In this document: one piece after another, positions 52,531-62,104 of the stretch
Layout of the letters: the number at the start of each line of letters is the position of its first letter
Numbering within the stretch: the first letter of the stretch is position 1
Assembly (NCBI GenBank): GCA_965230615.1
Contig: OZ246012.1
Coordinates: 3,720,001 to 3,784,000 of the forward strand
Length of the DNA stretch: 64,000 bases
Direction of reading: 5' to 3'
Origin: G965230615 sp965230615
GTDB lineage: Bacteria; Pseudomonadota; Gammaproteobacteria; HTCC5015
Made by a program: the position numbers and the translations under genes
Notes under the pieces: generated by a model
Told to the model about the DNA's origin: nothing
The model's input: the letters and a program-made list of their open reading frames with translations, nothing else
The model's database searches: none

Positions 52531-52557
52531 TTTTAATCTCCCGTATTAATAGTTTTT

Positions 52558-53337
52558 TCAAGTGGAGTACGAATCTGCACGCTTGATTAAGGTTTCTAGT
52601 TCAGCCATAGCATCTTCAATATCCATCGTGGCATGGCCCTGTTCGGTTTTAATGTTAGCCAATTTGGTAGTTACATGGTCCAGTTGTGTGAGTGCAATTT
52701 CATTTTGTGATAATAATTGGTTCGCTCTTTGAGTTTGTGTTTGAAAAAGCTGTTTTCTTGTTTCTAGCGATTCTGTGATCGGACTGTCCGCTGTTTTTGT
52801 TATGTTGTCATTGATGTGTTCTATATCAATGGCGCTAACGCTTTCTAGCGCTAATGTGGCATTATGTAAATTGTCTAGTCCGCCGAGAAAGACTTGTTCC
52901 GCTATTGTTAAGTATCTTGTGTGTGTTAGTTCACCGGGTTCAAGTTTTTTATCAAGAATAGAAAGTAAATTATGGTATTTGTCATTAAATAGGCGAATCT
53001 GTTTGATGCCATCTGGCCTGTTTACTTTGTTGAGATTATCTTCCAGGCCGTTGAGAATGCCGCGTCGTTTTTCAATCAGTTGTTGCCTGATTTCCTGCAT
53101 ATATTGGTTAGCATATTTTTCTTTGCCGAATATATATTTAGCAGCAAAGCCACTCATACCTAGCGCGAAGCCACCTGCCATCAAACCAACAGATAATAAA
53201 TTAAAATTGAACAGCACAGCAGAAAACCCACCTAATACGCCCATCGCCATAGGGTATATTGATACGGGAGACTGTGCTGTTTTGCTTAATACAGCTTTAT
53301 TAACAGCGGTGTTTGATATTTCTTTTAAGTTACTCAT
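52558..53337 (-). CDS. membrane coiled-coil protein of the telA operon (XpaC position)
   Basis: 259 aa. Two adjacent transmembrane helices (about residues 27 to 70: MAMGVLGGFSAVLFNFNLLS, then GLMAGGFALGMSGFAAKYIF) are followed by a long helical, coiled-coil cytoplasmic part. In other telA loci the gene at this place belongs to the XpaC (5-bromo-4-chloroindolyl phosphate hydrolysis) family. The sequence here is compatible with that, but no diagnostic motif was seen. It sits between the second solute-binding/OmpA fusion (6-base gap) and telA, which suggests a TelA membrane partner. Confidence 0.75.
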   Translation of the reverse strand: MSNLKEISNTAVNKAVLSKTAQSPVSIYPMAMGVLGGFSAVLFNFNLLSVGLMAGGFALGMSGFAAKYIFGKEKYANQYMQEIRQQLIEKRRGILNGLEDNLNKVNRPDGIKQIRLFNDKYHNLLSILDKKLEPGELTHTRYLTIAEQVFLGGLDNLHNATLALESVSAIDIEHINDNITKTADSPITESLETRKQLFQTQTQRANQLLSQNEIALTQLDHVTTKLANIKTEQGHATMDIEDAMAELETLIKRADSYST

Positions 53338-53343
53338 TTTTTT

Positions 53344-54909
53344 TTAAAATTCTTCTGCTAATAGTACTAACTCAACTCGAGGTAGGCGGTAGTTATAAGC
53401 TCTGCTGGATTCGCCAGATGCGCGTGCCAATGGTTGGCTGCCACCAAAACCTATCGCGCGTAAACGGTTTTTATCAATACCGTAGTCATTTTGCAGGTGA
53501 GTTAATACCGTTTTCGCTCTATCACTGCTGAGTTGTTCGTTGAGCTGTTTATCACCGCGGGTTCCAGTATGGCCGCGAATTTCAACACGGTAGTTAGGGT
53601 AATGCTTAAGGTTTTCTGTTGCCTGGCTTAATTGCTGTTTGCCTTCATCTGTGAGTGTATGTGTGCCACTAGCAAACACAATAGGACGTATTTTAAGCGT
53701 ACCAACTTCATGTAGTTGACGCCAGCCGCGCTTGCTAATAGCTGGGAAAGTCTTCGTTAAACTATTTGTGTTGCTTGTCTGCCCAGCGCTAGTTGGTGCG
53801 AATGCCTGTGTGCTTAGGTGGCGCTCATATAAGTTACGGACAAAAGTGCTATTTGTAATAATATAAGGATCCTGATTAGGCAGTGGGTTTTGATTAATCT
53901 CGCCATAGTCTGTAAGGATATTAATTGATGACTCGATAGTTTCTATTAAGGCATCTTCCGGTAAAGCATTGTCAGTAATGCTGAACCAGCGGTCAGCATT
54001 ATCCAGGAGTGAGGTCCATGCAACACCGTTGAGCAGAGTGTTAACCGTCTTTTTGTCGAGCTTATAAGTTTCGGCAATATCACTAATGAGCTGTTTGTCA
54101 TTATTACGGTAGTGTTTAAGTGTTTTGAAATAGCTGTTCAGTAGTATTTCAACCAGCTCGGGTTTTTTTTGAGCTATTTTTCGGTTAGCTAATAAAATAT
54201 CGACAATAAGCTGATTTGTGTCTTCGGTACCGATAATGCGTTTGATGCCATTTTGCTTTAATGCCTTGGATACATCAGGCTCCCATAAAACGGCAGCATT
54301 GACTTCCTTTTTTAATAGCAGTTTCAATGCTTGTTCAGAGCCTTGGGTTTCTACCCGCCACTGCCCTTGCTGACGTAATTGGCTTATATCAAAGTGAACT
54401 GAGATGGCTTTGAGCAAATGATCGCTGGGTGAATCAGGCGTAAACGCAATTTTGATGTTTTGTTGTTGCTTAAAGTCATCAAGAGACTTGAGTTGATCAT
54501 GCCAGGCGACAATAGCATCACCACCTTTAGACTCATCAATAGTAGCGACAATCACGCCGGGGTAATCGTGTTTATCGCCATTAAGAATGTAGCTATCTAC
54601 TGTCGCTACAGCAAAATCCAGCTTGCCAGCAGCGAGGTTTGAAAGGCGGTTGTTATAATCAGCACCATCTTCAATGCACTCCAGCAGATAACCTAGCTGG
54701 CGCAAACGCTTTTTCATTTCGGGTGAGCATAACGGAAAGTAACCTACCCAATTATCAAAGCCAATTTTGATTTTGCCTTTGGTGTCACGAGCATCTGAGC
54801 TGCCGGTCTGAAAATTATCTTGTAATAAGGGCATGATTAATTTGCTACCTGAGATGCCAAGCATTCCTAGGATGACAATAATCAATGCTATTCTGACATG
54901 ACTGTTCAT
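53344..54909 (-). CDS. solute-binding protein / OmpA C-terminal domain fusion (second copy)
   Basis: 521 aa. One N-terminal hydrophobic helix (IALIIVILGMLGISGSKLIM) is followed by an NMT1/phosphate-type substrate-binding domain (about residues 45 to 330: KIKIGFDNWVGYFPL, then AAVLWEPDVSKAL). The end is an OmpA peptidoglycan-binding domain (about 400 to 518: VEIRGHTGTRGDKQLNEQLS, then SDRAKTVLTHL). The binding domain would thus be tethered to the cell wall instead of feeding an ABC permease; none is encoded nearby. Its ATG overlaps the stop of the VWA gene in an ATGA, giving translational coupling. Confidence 0.88.
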   Translation of the reverse strand: MNSHVRIALIIVILGMLGISGSKLIMPLLQDNFQTGSSDARDTKGKIKIGFDNWVGYFPLCSPEMKKRLRQLGYLLECIEDGADYNNRLSNLAAGKLDFAVATVDSYILNGDKHDYPGVIVATIDESKGGDAIVAWHDQLKSLDDFKQQQNIKIAFTPDSPSDHLLKAISVHFDISQLRQQGQWRVETQGSEQALKLLLKKEVNAAVLWEPDVSKALKQNGIKRIIGTEDTNQLIVDILLANRKIAQKKPELVEILLNSYFKTLKHYRNNDKQLISDIAETYKLDKKTVNTLLNGVAWTSLLDNADRWFSITDNALPEDALIETIESSINILTDYGEINQNPLPNQDPYIITNSTFVRNLYERHLSTQAFAPTSAGQTSNTNSLTKTFPAISKRGWRQLHEVGTLKIRPIVFASGTHTLTDEGKQQLSQATENLKHYPNYRVEIRGHTGTRGDKQLNEQLSSDRAKTVLTHLQNDYGIDKNRLRAIGFGGSQPLARASGESSRAYNYRLPRVELVLLAEEF

Positions 54910-55697
54910 AAATCTTCGCTTGAGAAAGTATCTACATTGAAAGTCGAGGCTTCAGCCAGGACTGACTCCAGTCCTGCACGTAGTGATTCAGGGTCATTAG
55001 CAGCTTTATAGAAAGTTCTGCCTGCCTGATTCAATGAATGATTTTCACCAATGCAAAAGCCGATGGTATGAATCACAACCGGCGATTGTTTTATAATTTT
55101 ATTAATGCTTGATGTTGGGTCATAGCCACTACTCGCTTCGCCATCAGTCACAATAACCAGATTGTATTCGCCATAGCCCAGTTGCTTTTCCGCCTGTAGG
55201 CTGAGCATACGATAGCCATGGTCCATTGCCATGCGTAAAGGTGTACCTCCACCTGCATGTGCGCGTATAACGCTACTAATAAGACTATCTCTATTGTTGT
55301 TTAATAGCGCTACTCTTTCAGAAATCCCTGATTTATCAAATACGAATAAACCAACATTCGCATCGGCCGGGAGTTGTTGAATAAATGCCTGTATAGCCTC
55401 TTTGGCTGCACCGAGTTTACTTTTGTTGCCTGAGCAGCGAGTCTCAGCCATACTGCCTGAACCATCAAAAACAATATAATAATTGGCAGCAAGCAGGTTG
55501 CTGGCAATTGGGCTGGCATCTTCAGGCAGATTAGGCCAGTTATCTTGGCTGCCATTGAGTGCATAACTGTTTGCTGCTGTTGCCTCCGTCGGTGAATGTG
55601 AGTCTGACGTAGGTGATGTGTTTTGTGGCAAAAAAGATTGTATAAATGTATAAATAAAGATGCCGACAATAAAAATGGGTATGAGTGATTTTTTCAT
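54906..55697 (-). CDS. VWA domain protein of the telA operon
   Basis: 263 aa with an N-terminal membrane helix (about residues 5 to 22). The VWA fold begins with YYIVFDGSGSM (MIDAS DGSGS at 78 to 82) and continues with HAGGGTPLRMAMDHG and NLVIVTDGEASSGYD, so all metal-binding positions are present. Such domains mediate protein-protein contacts controlled by a divalent ion. It lies between two solute-binding/OmpA fusion genes (18 bases after the first, 4-base overlap with the second). A role as assembly partner of the binding proteins is inferred. Confidence 0.9.
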   Translation of the reverse strand: MKKSLIPIFIVGIFIYTFIQSFLPQNTSPTSDSHSPTEATAANSYALNGSQDNWPNLPEDASPIASNLLAANYYIVFDGSGSMAETRCSGNKSKLGAAKEAIQAFIQQLPADANVGLFVFDKSGISERVALLNNNRDSLISSVIRAHAGGGTPLRMAMDHGYRMLSLQAEKQLGYGEYNLVIVTDGEASSGYDPTSSINKIIKQSPVVIHTIGFCIGENHSLNQAGRTFYKAANDPESLRAGLESVLAEASTFNVDTFSSEDL

Positions 55698-55715
55698 GGT
55701 TAGCCCCGTTAATTA

Positions 55716-57425
55716 TTATAATGGTTGAAATACTTCGGCTTCGGCTTCTACCTGAATGATTCTAAATTCAACACGCATATTAGAGCGCCACTCAGCCTCG
55801 GTTTTCGGTGCGCAAGGGTCCGTACCACAGAGTCCTGTATTCGGTTGTGATATGCCATGTCCGACAATAGCAAACTGACTAGGGTCAAGGTTAATGCCTT
55901 TGTTTACTGCATAGCCAATAATATTGTCGCGCACTTGTTGGGCGCGGCCGAGGCTTAAGTTTTTAGCTGATTGTTTAATGCGTCCTAATACAATAGCGGG
56001 TTGCTGATCTTTTTTCTTGCGTAAATATCCCATTGGATCTGAATGGCCTTCAACAGTGATGATGGCACCGCCGTAAGTAGCCGCCAAGTCGATTACTTTG
56101 TCGAAATCATCACGATATAGACTTTCAGTAAATGTCTTTTGGTTAGGTTGAAAAAAGACCTCAAAGCTAAATAGCTCACCATCTCGCAGTGCGCCTTGTT
56201 GTTGTTTCTTTTTTACAACCCGAGCAACAGCTTGTTGATTAAAACGGTTGGTTTTTGTTGCAGCAGTTTGTTTTAAACCTTTCTTTAATGAAGGGTAATC
56301 CCAGTTTGCCTGTGCGAGTGTTTGGCGGCCCGATGTTAAGCCAACCGTGCTTAAGCTGCTTTGAATTTCTTTTTCCAGTCGAACAAAGTTTCTTCTGTTT
56401 TTACTGTTTTGAAAAAACTCTACGTTACCGTTGTAGTGAACAAACTCAGCATCAGCATAAAGCCCTTCTGTATCACTGGTTGCCTGAGGGCTGTCGAGTA
56501 ATATATCAGCTGCCGCACGTAAAGTGGTTTGGTATTCATTGCTACGAGCAGCTTTGTCTTTAAATAATTCATTGAGTGCTTCTTCAGAAAGCATGAGTGC
56601 TCGCACCAAGTCGGCGACTTGATTTTTGTTTTTATTAAAGTAATCAGAGCGGACAGCATAGACATCGGCAATAATACGGTTTGCTGTTTTAGTTGAGAGT
56701 AATATTTTTGCACCTTGTACAGAGTCTTCGGCACCAGTACCAACAGCGCCACCTGAAGTTAGTGCTAAGGCATCAGGAATAATAACGAAAGCTGCATCAA
56801 TTGTTGATTCGTAGAATGCATTCATCGGGCTATTGTCTGTACCTGTTAAATCTGCCAGCCATTTAATGTTGACATCATTGAGTGTTAAACCGGCATCGTT
56901 TAATACTTTAGACAGATAATCGACATGTGGGCCATAGGCTTGTATGGCGATGGTTTTCCCTTTGAGGTCTTTGGCTGTTTTTATCCCAGGTTTTACGACG
57001 AGTGCATCACCACCAGCTGACCAGGTAAGCTGATAAATAATCACAGGTGCCGTACGAGTGTCTCGATTGAGCAAGTCTGCTGCTGCTTCAATCATACCCA
57101 GTGTGCCTCGTAAATAAGGGGACTGGCCAGATAAGTAATTTTCGAGCTGTTTGGTGAATACATCTTCACGTCGCAATTTTACGTTAACATTATTTTGCGC
57201 AAAGATAGAACTCTTGGCCGTGCTGCGTTGGTTGCCATTGCCATAGATAGTGGCAATATCACCGCCCCAAGTAATGATAGGTAGTGTCTTTGTGCCACTT
57301 TTCACATTACCTACCCGGGTTTTAACGACCTGGTCCAGTGGTTTGGCGGCAATATATTTGGGTGCTGCAAATGCATTGCCAGATACTAATGCGCCCAGTA
57401 GCAGTAATGCTGTTATTTTTTTCAT
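55716..57425 (-). CDS. solute-binding protein / OmpA C-terminal domain fusion (first copy)
   Basis: 569 aa with a cleavable signal peptide (ITALLLLGALVSGNAFA). Residues about 25 to 330 form a substrate-binding domain of the phosphate/NMT1 type (TLPIITWGGDIATIYGNG, then GIKTAKDLKGKTIAIQAYGP). Residues about 415 to 560 form an OmpA domain (IITVEGHSDPMG, then LGRAQQVRDNIIGYAVNKG and NMRVEFRII). It is the first gene of the leftward operon, with AGGGAG five bases before the ATG. Ligand unknown. Compared with the second copy it has a true signal sequence, so it may be released into the periplasm. Confidence 0.9.
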   Translation of the reverse strand: MKKITALLLLGALVSGNAFAAPKYIAAKPLDQVVKTRVGNVKSGTKTLPIITWGGDIATIYGNGNQRSTAKSSIFAQNNVNVKLRREDVFTKQLENYLSGQSPYLRGTLGMIEAAADLLNRDTRTAPVIIYQLTWSAGGDALVVKPGIKTAKDLKGKTIAIQAYGPHVDYLSKVLNDAGLTLNDVNIKWLADLTGTDNSPMNAFYESTIDAAFVIIPDALALTSGGAVGTGAEDSVQGAKILLSTKTANRIIADVYAVRSDYFNKNKNQVADLVRALMLSEEALNELFKDKAARSNEYQTTLRAAADILLDSPQATSDTEGLYADAEFVHYNGNVEFFQNSKNRRNFVRLEKEIQSSLSTVGLTSGRQTLAQANWDYPSLKKGLKQTAATKTNRFNQQAVARVVKKKQQQGALRDGELFSFEVFFQPNQKTFTESLYRDDFDKVIDLAATYGGAIITVEGHSDPMGYLRKKKDQQPAIVLGRIKQSAKNLSLGRAQQVRDNIIGYAVNKGINLDPSQFAIVGHGISQPNTGLCGTDPCAPKTEAEWRSNMRVEFRIIQVEAEAEVFQPL

Positions 57426-57623
57426 GTTAGCTCCCTAGATTAGGTATAAATGCATTTTAATAAAGTGAATAAAGCGTTCTAGCCGTTTTTGCACCAAGCC
57501 TTTTTATATAGCAGTTTGGTACTAAATTTTACACACCGGAGAAATATCAATGAGAAAACAGTGTTTCATCATTGCATATAATCTGCTAAAGTTGCCTATT
57601 GTTTACCTTGCATACTTAATTTC

Positions 57624-57947
57624 ATGAGCAAAAAAACCTCAAGCCAATTGCCACAAACCCCTGCCGACCTACCATCTTATGTGCATGACCCAATATGGGC
57701 TGAGGCGCTACGTCGTTATATAAAGTCTGAGAAAGCCAAAAGTGGTTTAACTTATGACGATATCAGCCATAGGCTTTATACGACTTTTGCCACCGTGCAA
57801 ACTTCAGCGAATCTTAAATCTAAAGTTGCTCGTGCAAACTTTGGGGCACAGCTCTTTCTACAATTACTCATTGTGATGGGGGCGGCTGTCATTAACATCA
57901 ATGAAGTACATGACCTTTATAACACCATCAAACGAGAGCAAACTTAA
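57624..57947 (+). CDS. DUF6471 domain protein
   Basis: 107 aa, soluble and basic in the middle. WAEALRRYIKSEKAKSGLTY, then DDISHRLYTTFATVQTSANL, then LKSKVARANFGAQLFLQLLI and a closing GAAVININEVHDLY is the pattern of the DUF6471 domain, which resembles small HTH proteins. Divergent from the telA operon with 198 bases between starts. Function unknown; the layout suggests a DNA-binding regulator. No strong ribosome binding site is visible. Confidence 0.78.
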   Translation: MSKKTSSQLPQTPADLPSYVHDPIWAEALRRYIKSEKAKSGLTYDDISHRLYTTFATVQTSANLKSKVARANFGAQLFLQLLIVMGAAVININEVHDLYNTIKREQT

Positions 57948-58068
57948 ATTTTATATTTTGCCAGTTTTAAAAGGCGCGTTTAGTGTAACCAATTATTGGC
58001 TAAAACGCCGAGTGTTGTAGGATGTTACCTGTCAATCTCGATAAGCTTTTAAGTAACTATAAGCCCTA

Positions 58069-58092
58069 AAAAGTTGCTTATAAGCAACTTTT
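58069..58092. terminator. 24-bp perfect palindrome
   Basis: The arms, AAAAGTTGCTTA and its exact complement, meet at the centre between 58080 and 58081 without a loop base. It lies 120 bases past the DUF6471 gene with TTTT at its end, in a 330-base stretch that otherwise holds no gene. It may be a terminator or a binding site. Confidence 0.5.
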
Positions 58093-58279
58093 GTAAACTA
58101 TAGGGTATGTCAAAGCAGATTGCAAGCCATTTGAGCTAAACTCAAATCAAAGTGTTGTTTTAAATACAATTCAAGTATATCTTAGTGATTAATCTCAGGT
58201 TGCCACTGTGTTTATGATGTCGCCGCTAAGCGAATAGCATCAACATGCTCCATTATGGTGCTTGTTGGGCTGCTAGTGT

Positions 58280-58831
58280 TTAGTCGTTTGTGTTGCTGGC
58301 AGGCATCATTAAATACCGCTCAGTTGGCTCATTGCGTTGTCGGTAGCCGCATTGGCTTGTAATCGATGCTATATGTTGAAAACCCGTTTTTAATAACACG
58401 CGTGCTGAGGCTGGGTTGCGGGTTAGATGTTGGGCATAAACCTTGTTTAATGCCAGTGTCTCAAAGCCAAATTGCATGATTCGCTGGCAGGCTTCCGTGC
58501 AATAACCGTTGCCCCAATACTCTACCCCGATCCAGTAGCCTAATTCAGCTTGTTGTTTATCGATATGCATTAATGAAATGCAGCCAATAAGTTGTTGGTC
58601 AGTTTGTCGTGTAATTGCAAAAATAGCCTGCTGTGTTTGCTCCCAGTTTGATTTATGTGTGCTTATCCAGTCTTCAGCTAGGCCCGCAGGATATGGGTAT
58701 GGAATATTGGCTGTAACATCAGCGATACGTTCATTATTCGCTAATAAGTGAAGATGCTTTGCATCACTCTGTTTGAATGCACGTAACAGTAGACGTTGGC
58801 TGTTCAGTTGAGGTTGTGCTTGCTGTGGCAT
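58280..58831 (-). CDS. GNAT family N-acetyltransferase (RimJ/RimL-type)
   Basis: 183 aa. SQRLLLRAFKQSDAKHLHLL starts the fold. The acetyl-CoA-binding part contains IGCISLMHIDKQQAELGYWI and YWGNGYCTEACQRIMQFGFE with the usual Q/R-x-x-G-x-G/A-like stretch as WGNGYCTEA. LNKVYAQHLTRNPASARVLL and KTGFQ complete it. It probably acetylates ribosomal proteins, antibiotics or small amines; the target is unknown. Monocistronic. Confidence 0.92.
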   Translation of the reverse strand: MPQQAQPQLNSQRLLLRAFKQSDAKHLHLLANNERIADVTANIPYPYPAGLAEDWISTHKSNWEQTQQAIFAITRQTDQQLIGCISLMHIDKQQAELGYWIGVEYWGNGYCTEACQRIMQFGFETLALNKVYAQHLTRNPASARVLLKTGFQHIASITSQCGYRQRNEPTERYLMMPASNTND

Positions 58832-58977
58832 AGGCTTGATATTTTATCTGCAATAAATGCCTATAGTAAAACAATTACTTTATATCGGTGTTTTAATGTG
58901 AAAGCAATAAGCGTTTTATTTAAGTTTAATTTTGCAAGGCCGTTAACAGCAATTGAGAGAAACAGTGGATTTTAGGC

Positions 58978-59508
58978 ATGATTCCGAAACCGTTATACTT
59001 TATTGACTTTGAGGCTTCGAGTTTATCTTTTGACTCGTATCCTATAGAAGTGGCCTGGGGAAGTACTACAGCACCAATTGAAAGCTTCTTGATTAACCCG
59101 ACTGAAATTGATGCATGGTCAGATTGGAGTGAAGAGTCAGAAGCGGTACATAACATAAGCTATGAAACTTTATTGTTAGAAGGGCAGTCACCTAAACTGG
59201 TTTGTGACAAGTTAACACAGGCTTTGGATAGTGTGCAGGTATATTCTGATGCCCCTTCTTTTGATATGGATTGGTTGCGTAAACTCTATGATGCCGCTGA
59301 TGCAACATTGCCAGATATCAAAATTCAAGATTTAGATGAGTTGCTGATCGCTGAAATGTCGAGTGATGATCAGACTGTGTTCGGCTTGAGTGAGCGACTC
59401 GATGAGTTTAAAACAGATGCTCGTAATAAAGTACCTGGGCAACATAGAGCAGCATGGGACGTTGAATATATGATTGCTCTTTGGACTATGGTTAGTGTTA
59501 CTCATTAA
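58978..59508 (+). CDS. DEDD-type 3'-5' exonuclease-like protein
   Basis: 176 aa. LYFIDFEASSLSFDSYPIEV gives the first DxE motif. A central aspartate is in YSDAPSFDMDWL and the last motif is HRAAWDVEYM, with H and D. These make the DEDDh set of the RNase T/DnaQ superfamily, in a compact protein. Probably degrades RNA or DNA ends; the substrate is unknown. A secreted unknown protein is encoded 21 bases downstream on the same strand, so the two may be co-transcribed. Confidence 0.82.
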   Translation: MIPKPLYFIDFEASSLSFDSYPIEVAWGSTTAPIESFLINPTEIDAWSDWSEESEAVHNISYETLLLEGQSPKLVCDKLTQALDSVQVYSDAPSFDMDWLRKLYDAADATLPDIKIQDLDELLIAEMSSDDQTVFGLSERLDEFKTDARNKVPGQHRAAWDVEYMIALWTMVSVTH

Positions 59509-59529
59509 AATGAAAGGTTCCATCACATA

Positions 59530-60444
59530 ATGTCACTTTTGATAAAAGCCATGTGTAGAGTATTAATAGGTTTGGTTCTGTTGCTTTCGACGTTGCCTTT
59601 GTTGGCAGGTCAGCCAAAAGTAAAAGTCGCTGATATAACCATTAAGAAAAAACAGATAGCCAATATTCAATCGGTAGCACTTGTTTCAGTGTATGGCGAT
59701 TATCTGGTTAATAAAAAGTCTGTGAGAAGGCTTAAGGAATCTCAGCCTGCACTGGAAGATTTTATTAATGGTAAAGTGCAATATTTGCGTAAGAAAATTA
59801 TTAAAGGAAAAATGTTTCCCTTTGAAATTATAGAGGAAGAAAAGGTCTTATCTTCACCTCAATATGAATGGGTTATTAAGGATGGTCTGGCGCGTATAGA
59901 AGGGGTCGCTTCAAGAGGTATGTTGCATATTATTGGCGAAGCAATTGCTAACGGTCAGACACGACGTCGTGTCGTATCCGCTATAGAGCATTCTCAACAA
60001 CAGTTTTTTGTTCCTGAAGGTTATGGTGTTTACCAGATTAAAAATCATGGGCTGCTTAATATATCAACTGAAGCACGTATCGCACGTGAGGCAGTGTTGC
60101 AGGAACTGGGTGGGCAAGCAGTACAATCAGTTCAGCTAAATATAGAGGCTATTGGTTTGGGTGGAAATATGTTTGGTCGGGAGAAAGGTAAAATAATAGT
60201 GGGGATAGATGTGGCCTTGGAGACAGCAAATGGTAAGCAGCCTTACCGAGCCAGCGTAAAAGTAGAGTCGCCGAAGCAAACCATTTTTACTGTATCGCAA
60301 AGTCGTCTGATCGCAGGCGAGAGAGAGCTAATTGCTTCAGCTGCCATTGAGCTGAGTGAACAAGCATGGGATATTGCCTGGCAGGCTTTATCTGAACAGA
60401 TGTATAAAGCCCAGCAGAAAGTTTTTAAAGTAAAAATAAAATAA
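59530..60444 (+). CDS. exported protein of unknown function
   Basis: 304 aa with a signal peptide (CRVLIGLVLLLSTLPLLAG, cleavage about residue 27). The mature part is basic and beta-rich: IANIQSVALVSVYGDYLVNK, then a lysine-rich helix, then GGNMFGREKGKIIVGIDVAL. No family was recognised. It probably follows the exonuclease-like gene in one transcript. No membrane helix at the C-terminus, so likely periplasmic or outer-membrane associated. Confidence 0.75.
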   Translation: MSLLIKAMCRVLIGLVLLLSTLPLLAGQPKVKVADITIKKKQIANIQSVALVSVYGDYLVNKKSVRRLKESQPALEDFINGKVQYLRKKIIKGKMFPFEIIEEEKVLSSPQYEWVIKDGLARIEGVASRGMLHIIGEAIANGQTRRRVVSAIEHSQQQFFVPEGYGVYQIKNHGLLNISTEARIAREAVLQELGGQAVQSVQLNIEAIGLGGNMFGREKGKIIVGIDVALETANGKQPYRASVKVESPKQTIFTVSQSRLIAGERELIASAAIELSEQAWDIAWQALSEQMYKAQQKVFKVKIK

Positions 60445-60851
60445 TTAGGGGCATAGTGGCTGAATATATGCACTTATACCGTGAGTCGCATTATTGCCAC
60501 TATGTGCTGTAAACTAGTCTATACTTATTCATCATTGTAGATACCTGTTGTGAATACTTGACGTATATTTCGTTGTTTCTCTATGCCGAGTTAAGTTTTT
60601 AAATGCTCTGTTGTGTCACTCCGATATTTAGGCAAGATCAATATACAACCGTCAAAAACTTGACGCATGACGCTTTATTGTCATAGTAATATCACTCGCT
60701 AGCTGAAAGTATAGGTATTTGCCTAGAGGTTTGGACGAGTACAGTAATAAAAGCAGGCATTTAAATTGCTACATTACTCACAAGGATGGTGGGGTGCGTG
60801 TCTATAGAGATAGGCGCGGTTGTTGATTGAGTTTAGCTCAAGGATGAAATC
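60445..60851. other. non-coding stretch before the GAF/PAS gene
   Basis: About 400 bases with no gene. Two TTGACG sequences occur (near 60558 and 60659); the second is followed after 16 bases by CATAGT, a modest promoter candidate. No known riboswitch fold was recognised. Confidence 0.3.
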
Positions 60852-61811
60852 ATGCGAGTAAATAATGTCGTTATTGAGCCTATTCCGTTCAAGAAACGAA
60901 TGCCTAAAGGGCCTTTGCTCACTTTGGATTTGTTTCGTGGTTTAAATAGAGCTTCTATCTGCCTACTCGAAGCAGCAGTTTGGCAAGACGTTGCAGATAA
61001 TGCCTTGGCAGAAATAGGCCAGCCCTCAGATGTCAGCCGCTTAAGCTTGATTAAAACAGCGGCTTCGCAGGATGGGCGTGTAAATGCGAAACGCTTGTTT
61101 GAGTGGTATCAGGATGGCGTATCGAGCGTGTTGGGTCGCCATAAAGCGCATGGATTCCAACAGAACGAAACATTTCAGTCTTGGTTGCCATTGTTGCGCC
61201 AGGGTGAACTCATTAAGTGTGATTGGCAAAGTGCCAGTGAGTTAGAAAAGTTGTATCTGGGCACCATGGGGATAATCACACTGTTGTTAGTACCTGTTGT
61301 CATTAAAAATGAGCTATGGGGAGCCTTGGCTTTTGAAGAGTGCCATGATGATCGGATTTGGACGCAGGCAAACAAAGATGCAGCTAGTCAGATTGCCCAA
61401 TTATTTGCTGCGGGTATCAAAGATAATATACCGGTGCCGTCAGATAATATCACCGAAATTTCGGCTCCGGTTACGATAAGCCAGTCTGATAATATTGTTT
61501 ATGATTGGGACCTGATTAGTAATAGCGTTTGGCGTAGTTCGAATACAGAAAGTATCTTGGGTTATTCTTTAGGGCAAAGCCAGGCATATTGTAACTGGTG
61601 GCAGGATAACCTGCATCCAGCTGACAAAGAACAGATATTAAAAAGCCTTTATAAATTAACAGAATCTGAACAAGCTTATTGGACGGTTGAATATCGTTTT
61701 CGCCATGCCAGTGGGAACTATATTAAAATCATAGATAAGGCTTTTGTCAGTTATGATGAGAATCAGACGCCGATAAGAATCATTGGGTCTATGCACTGTC
61801 AAAAAAGTTAA
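60852..61811 (+). CDS. GAF and PAS domain protein without an output domain
   Basis: 319 aa. Residues about 28 to 190 look like a GAF domain (TLDLFRGLNRASICLLEAAV at the start and LLVPVVIKNELWGALAFEE near the end). Residues about 212 to 317 are a PAS_3/PAC domain (IVYDWDLISNSVWRSSN, LHPADKEQI, WTVEYRFRHASGNYIKI). No kinase, cyclase or HTH follows, so it is probably a sensor that works with a partner, perhaps the sensor protein further downstream. Soluble. Confidence 0.8.
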   Translation: MRVNNVVIEPIPFKKRMPKGPLLTLDLFRGLNRASICLLEAAVWQDVADNALAEIGQPSDVSRLSLIKTAASQDGRVNAKRLFEWYQDGVSSVLGRHKAHGFQQNETFQSWLPLLRQGELIKCDWQSASELEKLYLGTMGIITLLLVPVVIKNELWGALAFEECHDDRIWTQANKDAASQIAQLFAAGIKDNIPVPSDNITEISAPVTISQSDNIVYDWDLISNSVWRSSNTESILGYSLGQSQAYCNWWQDNLHPADKEQILKSLYKLTESEQAYWTVEYRFRHASGNYIKIIDKAFVSYDENQTPIRIIGSMHCQKS

Positions 61812-62104
61812 GATCTATCGCATTGTTTTTTTAGCATGTTTTTCGCATATTAGATGATTTATAATAAATCTTTGCGACATCCCTCCTATTGTCTTTCTAG
61901 TGTCTAGCACATTGAATAAACACATCAAGATGCAAGTCTGTATGCCGATAAAAAAATAGCTGGCGAGTTGTCCGTTGTACTCGTAGAAGCTATTGGTCAG
62001 TTAGGCAGTCTATGTCAAAACAATATTTAGTATTCAAAATAACTGAGTATAGTTATTGGTTAGCCTGACATGGATTCCTTTAATGAAAGTGCAAGGGCGT
62101 AAAT

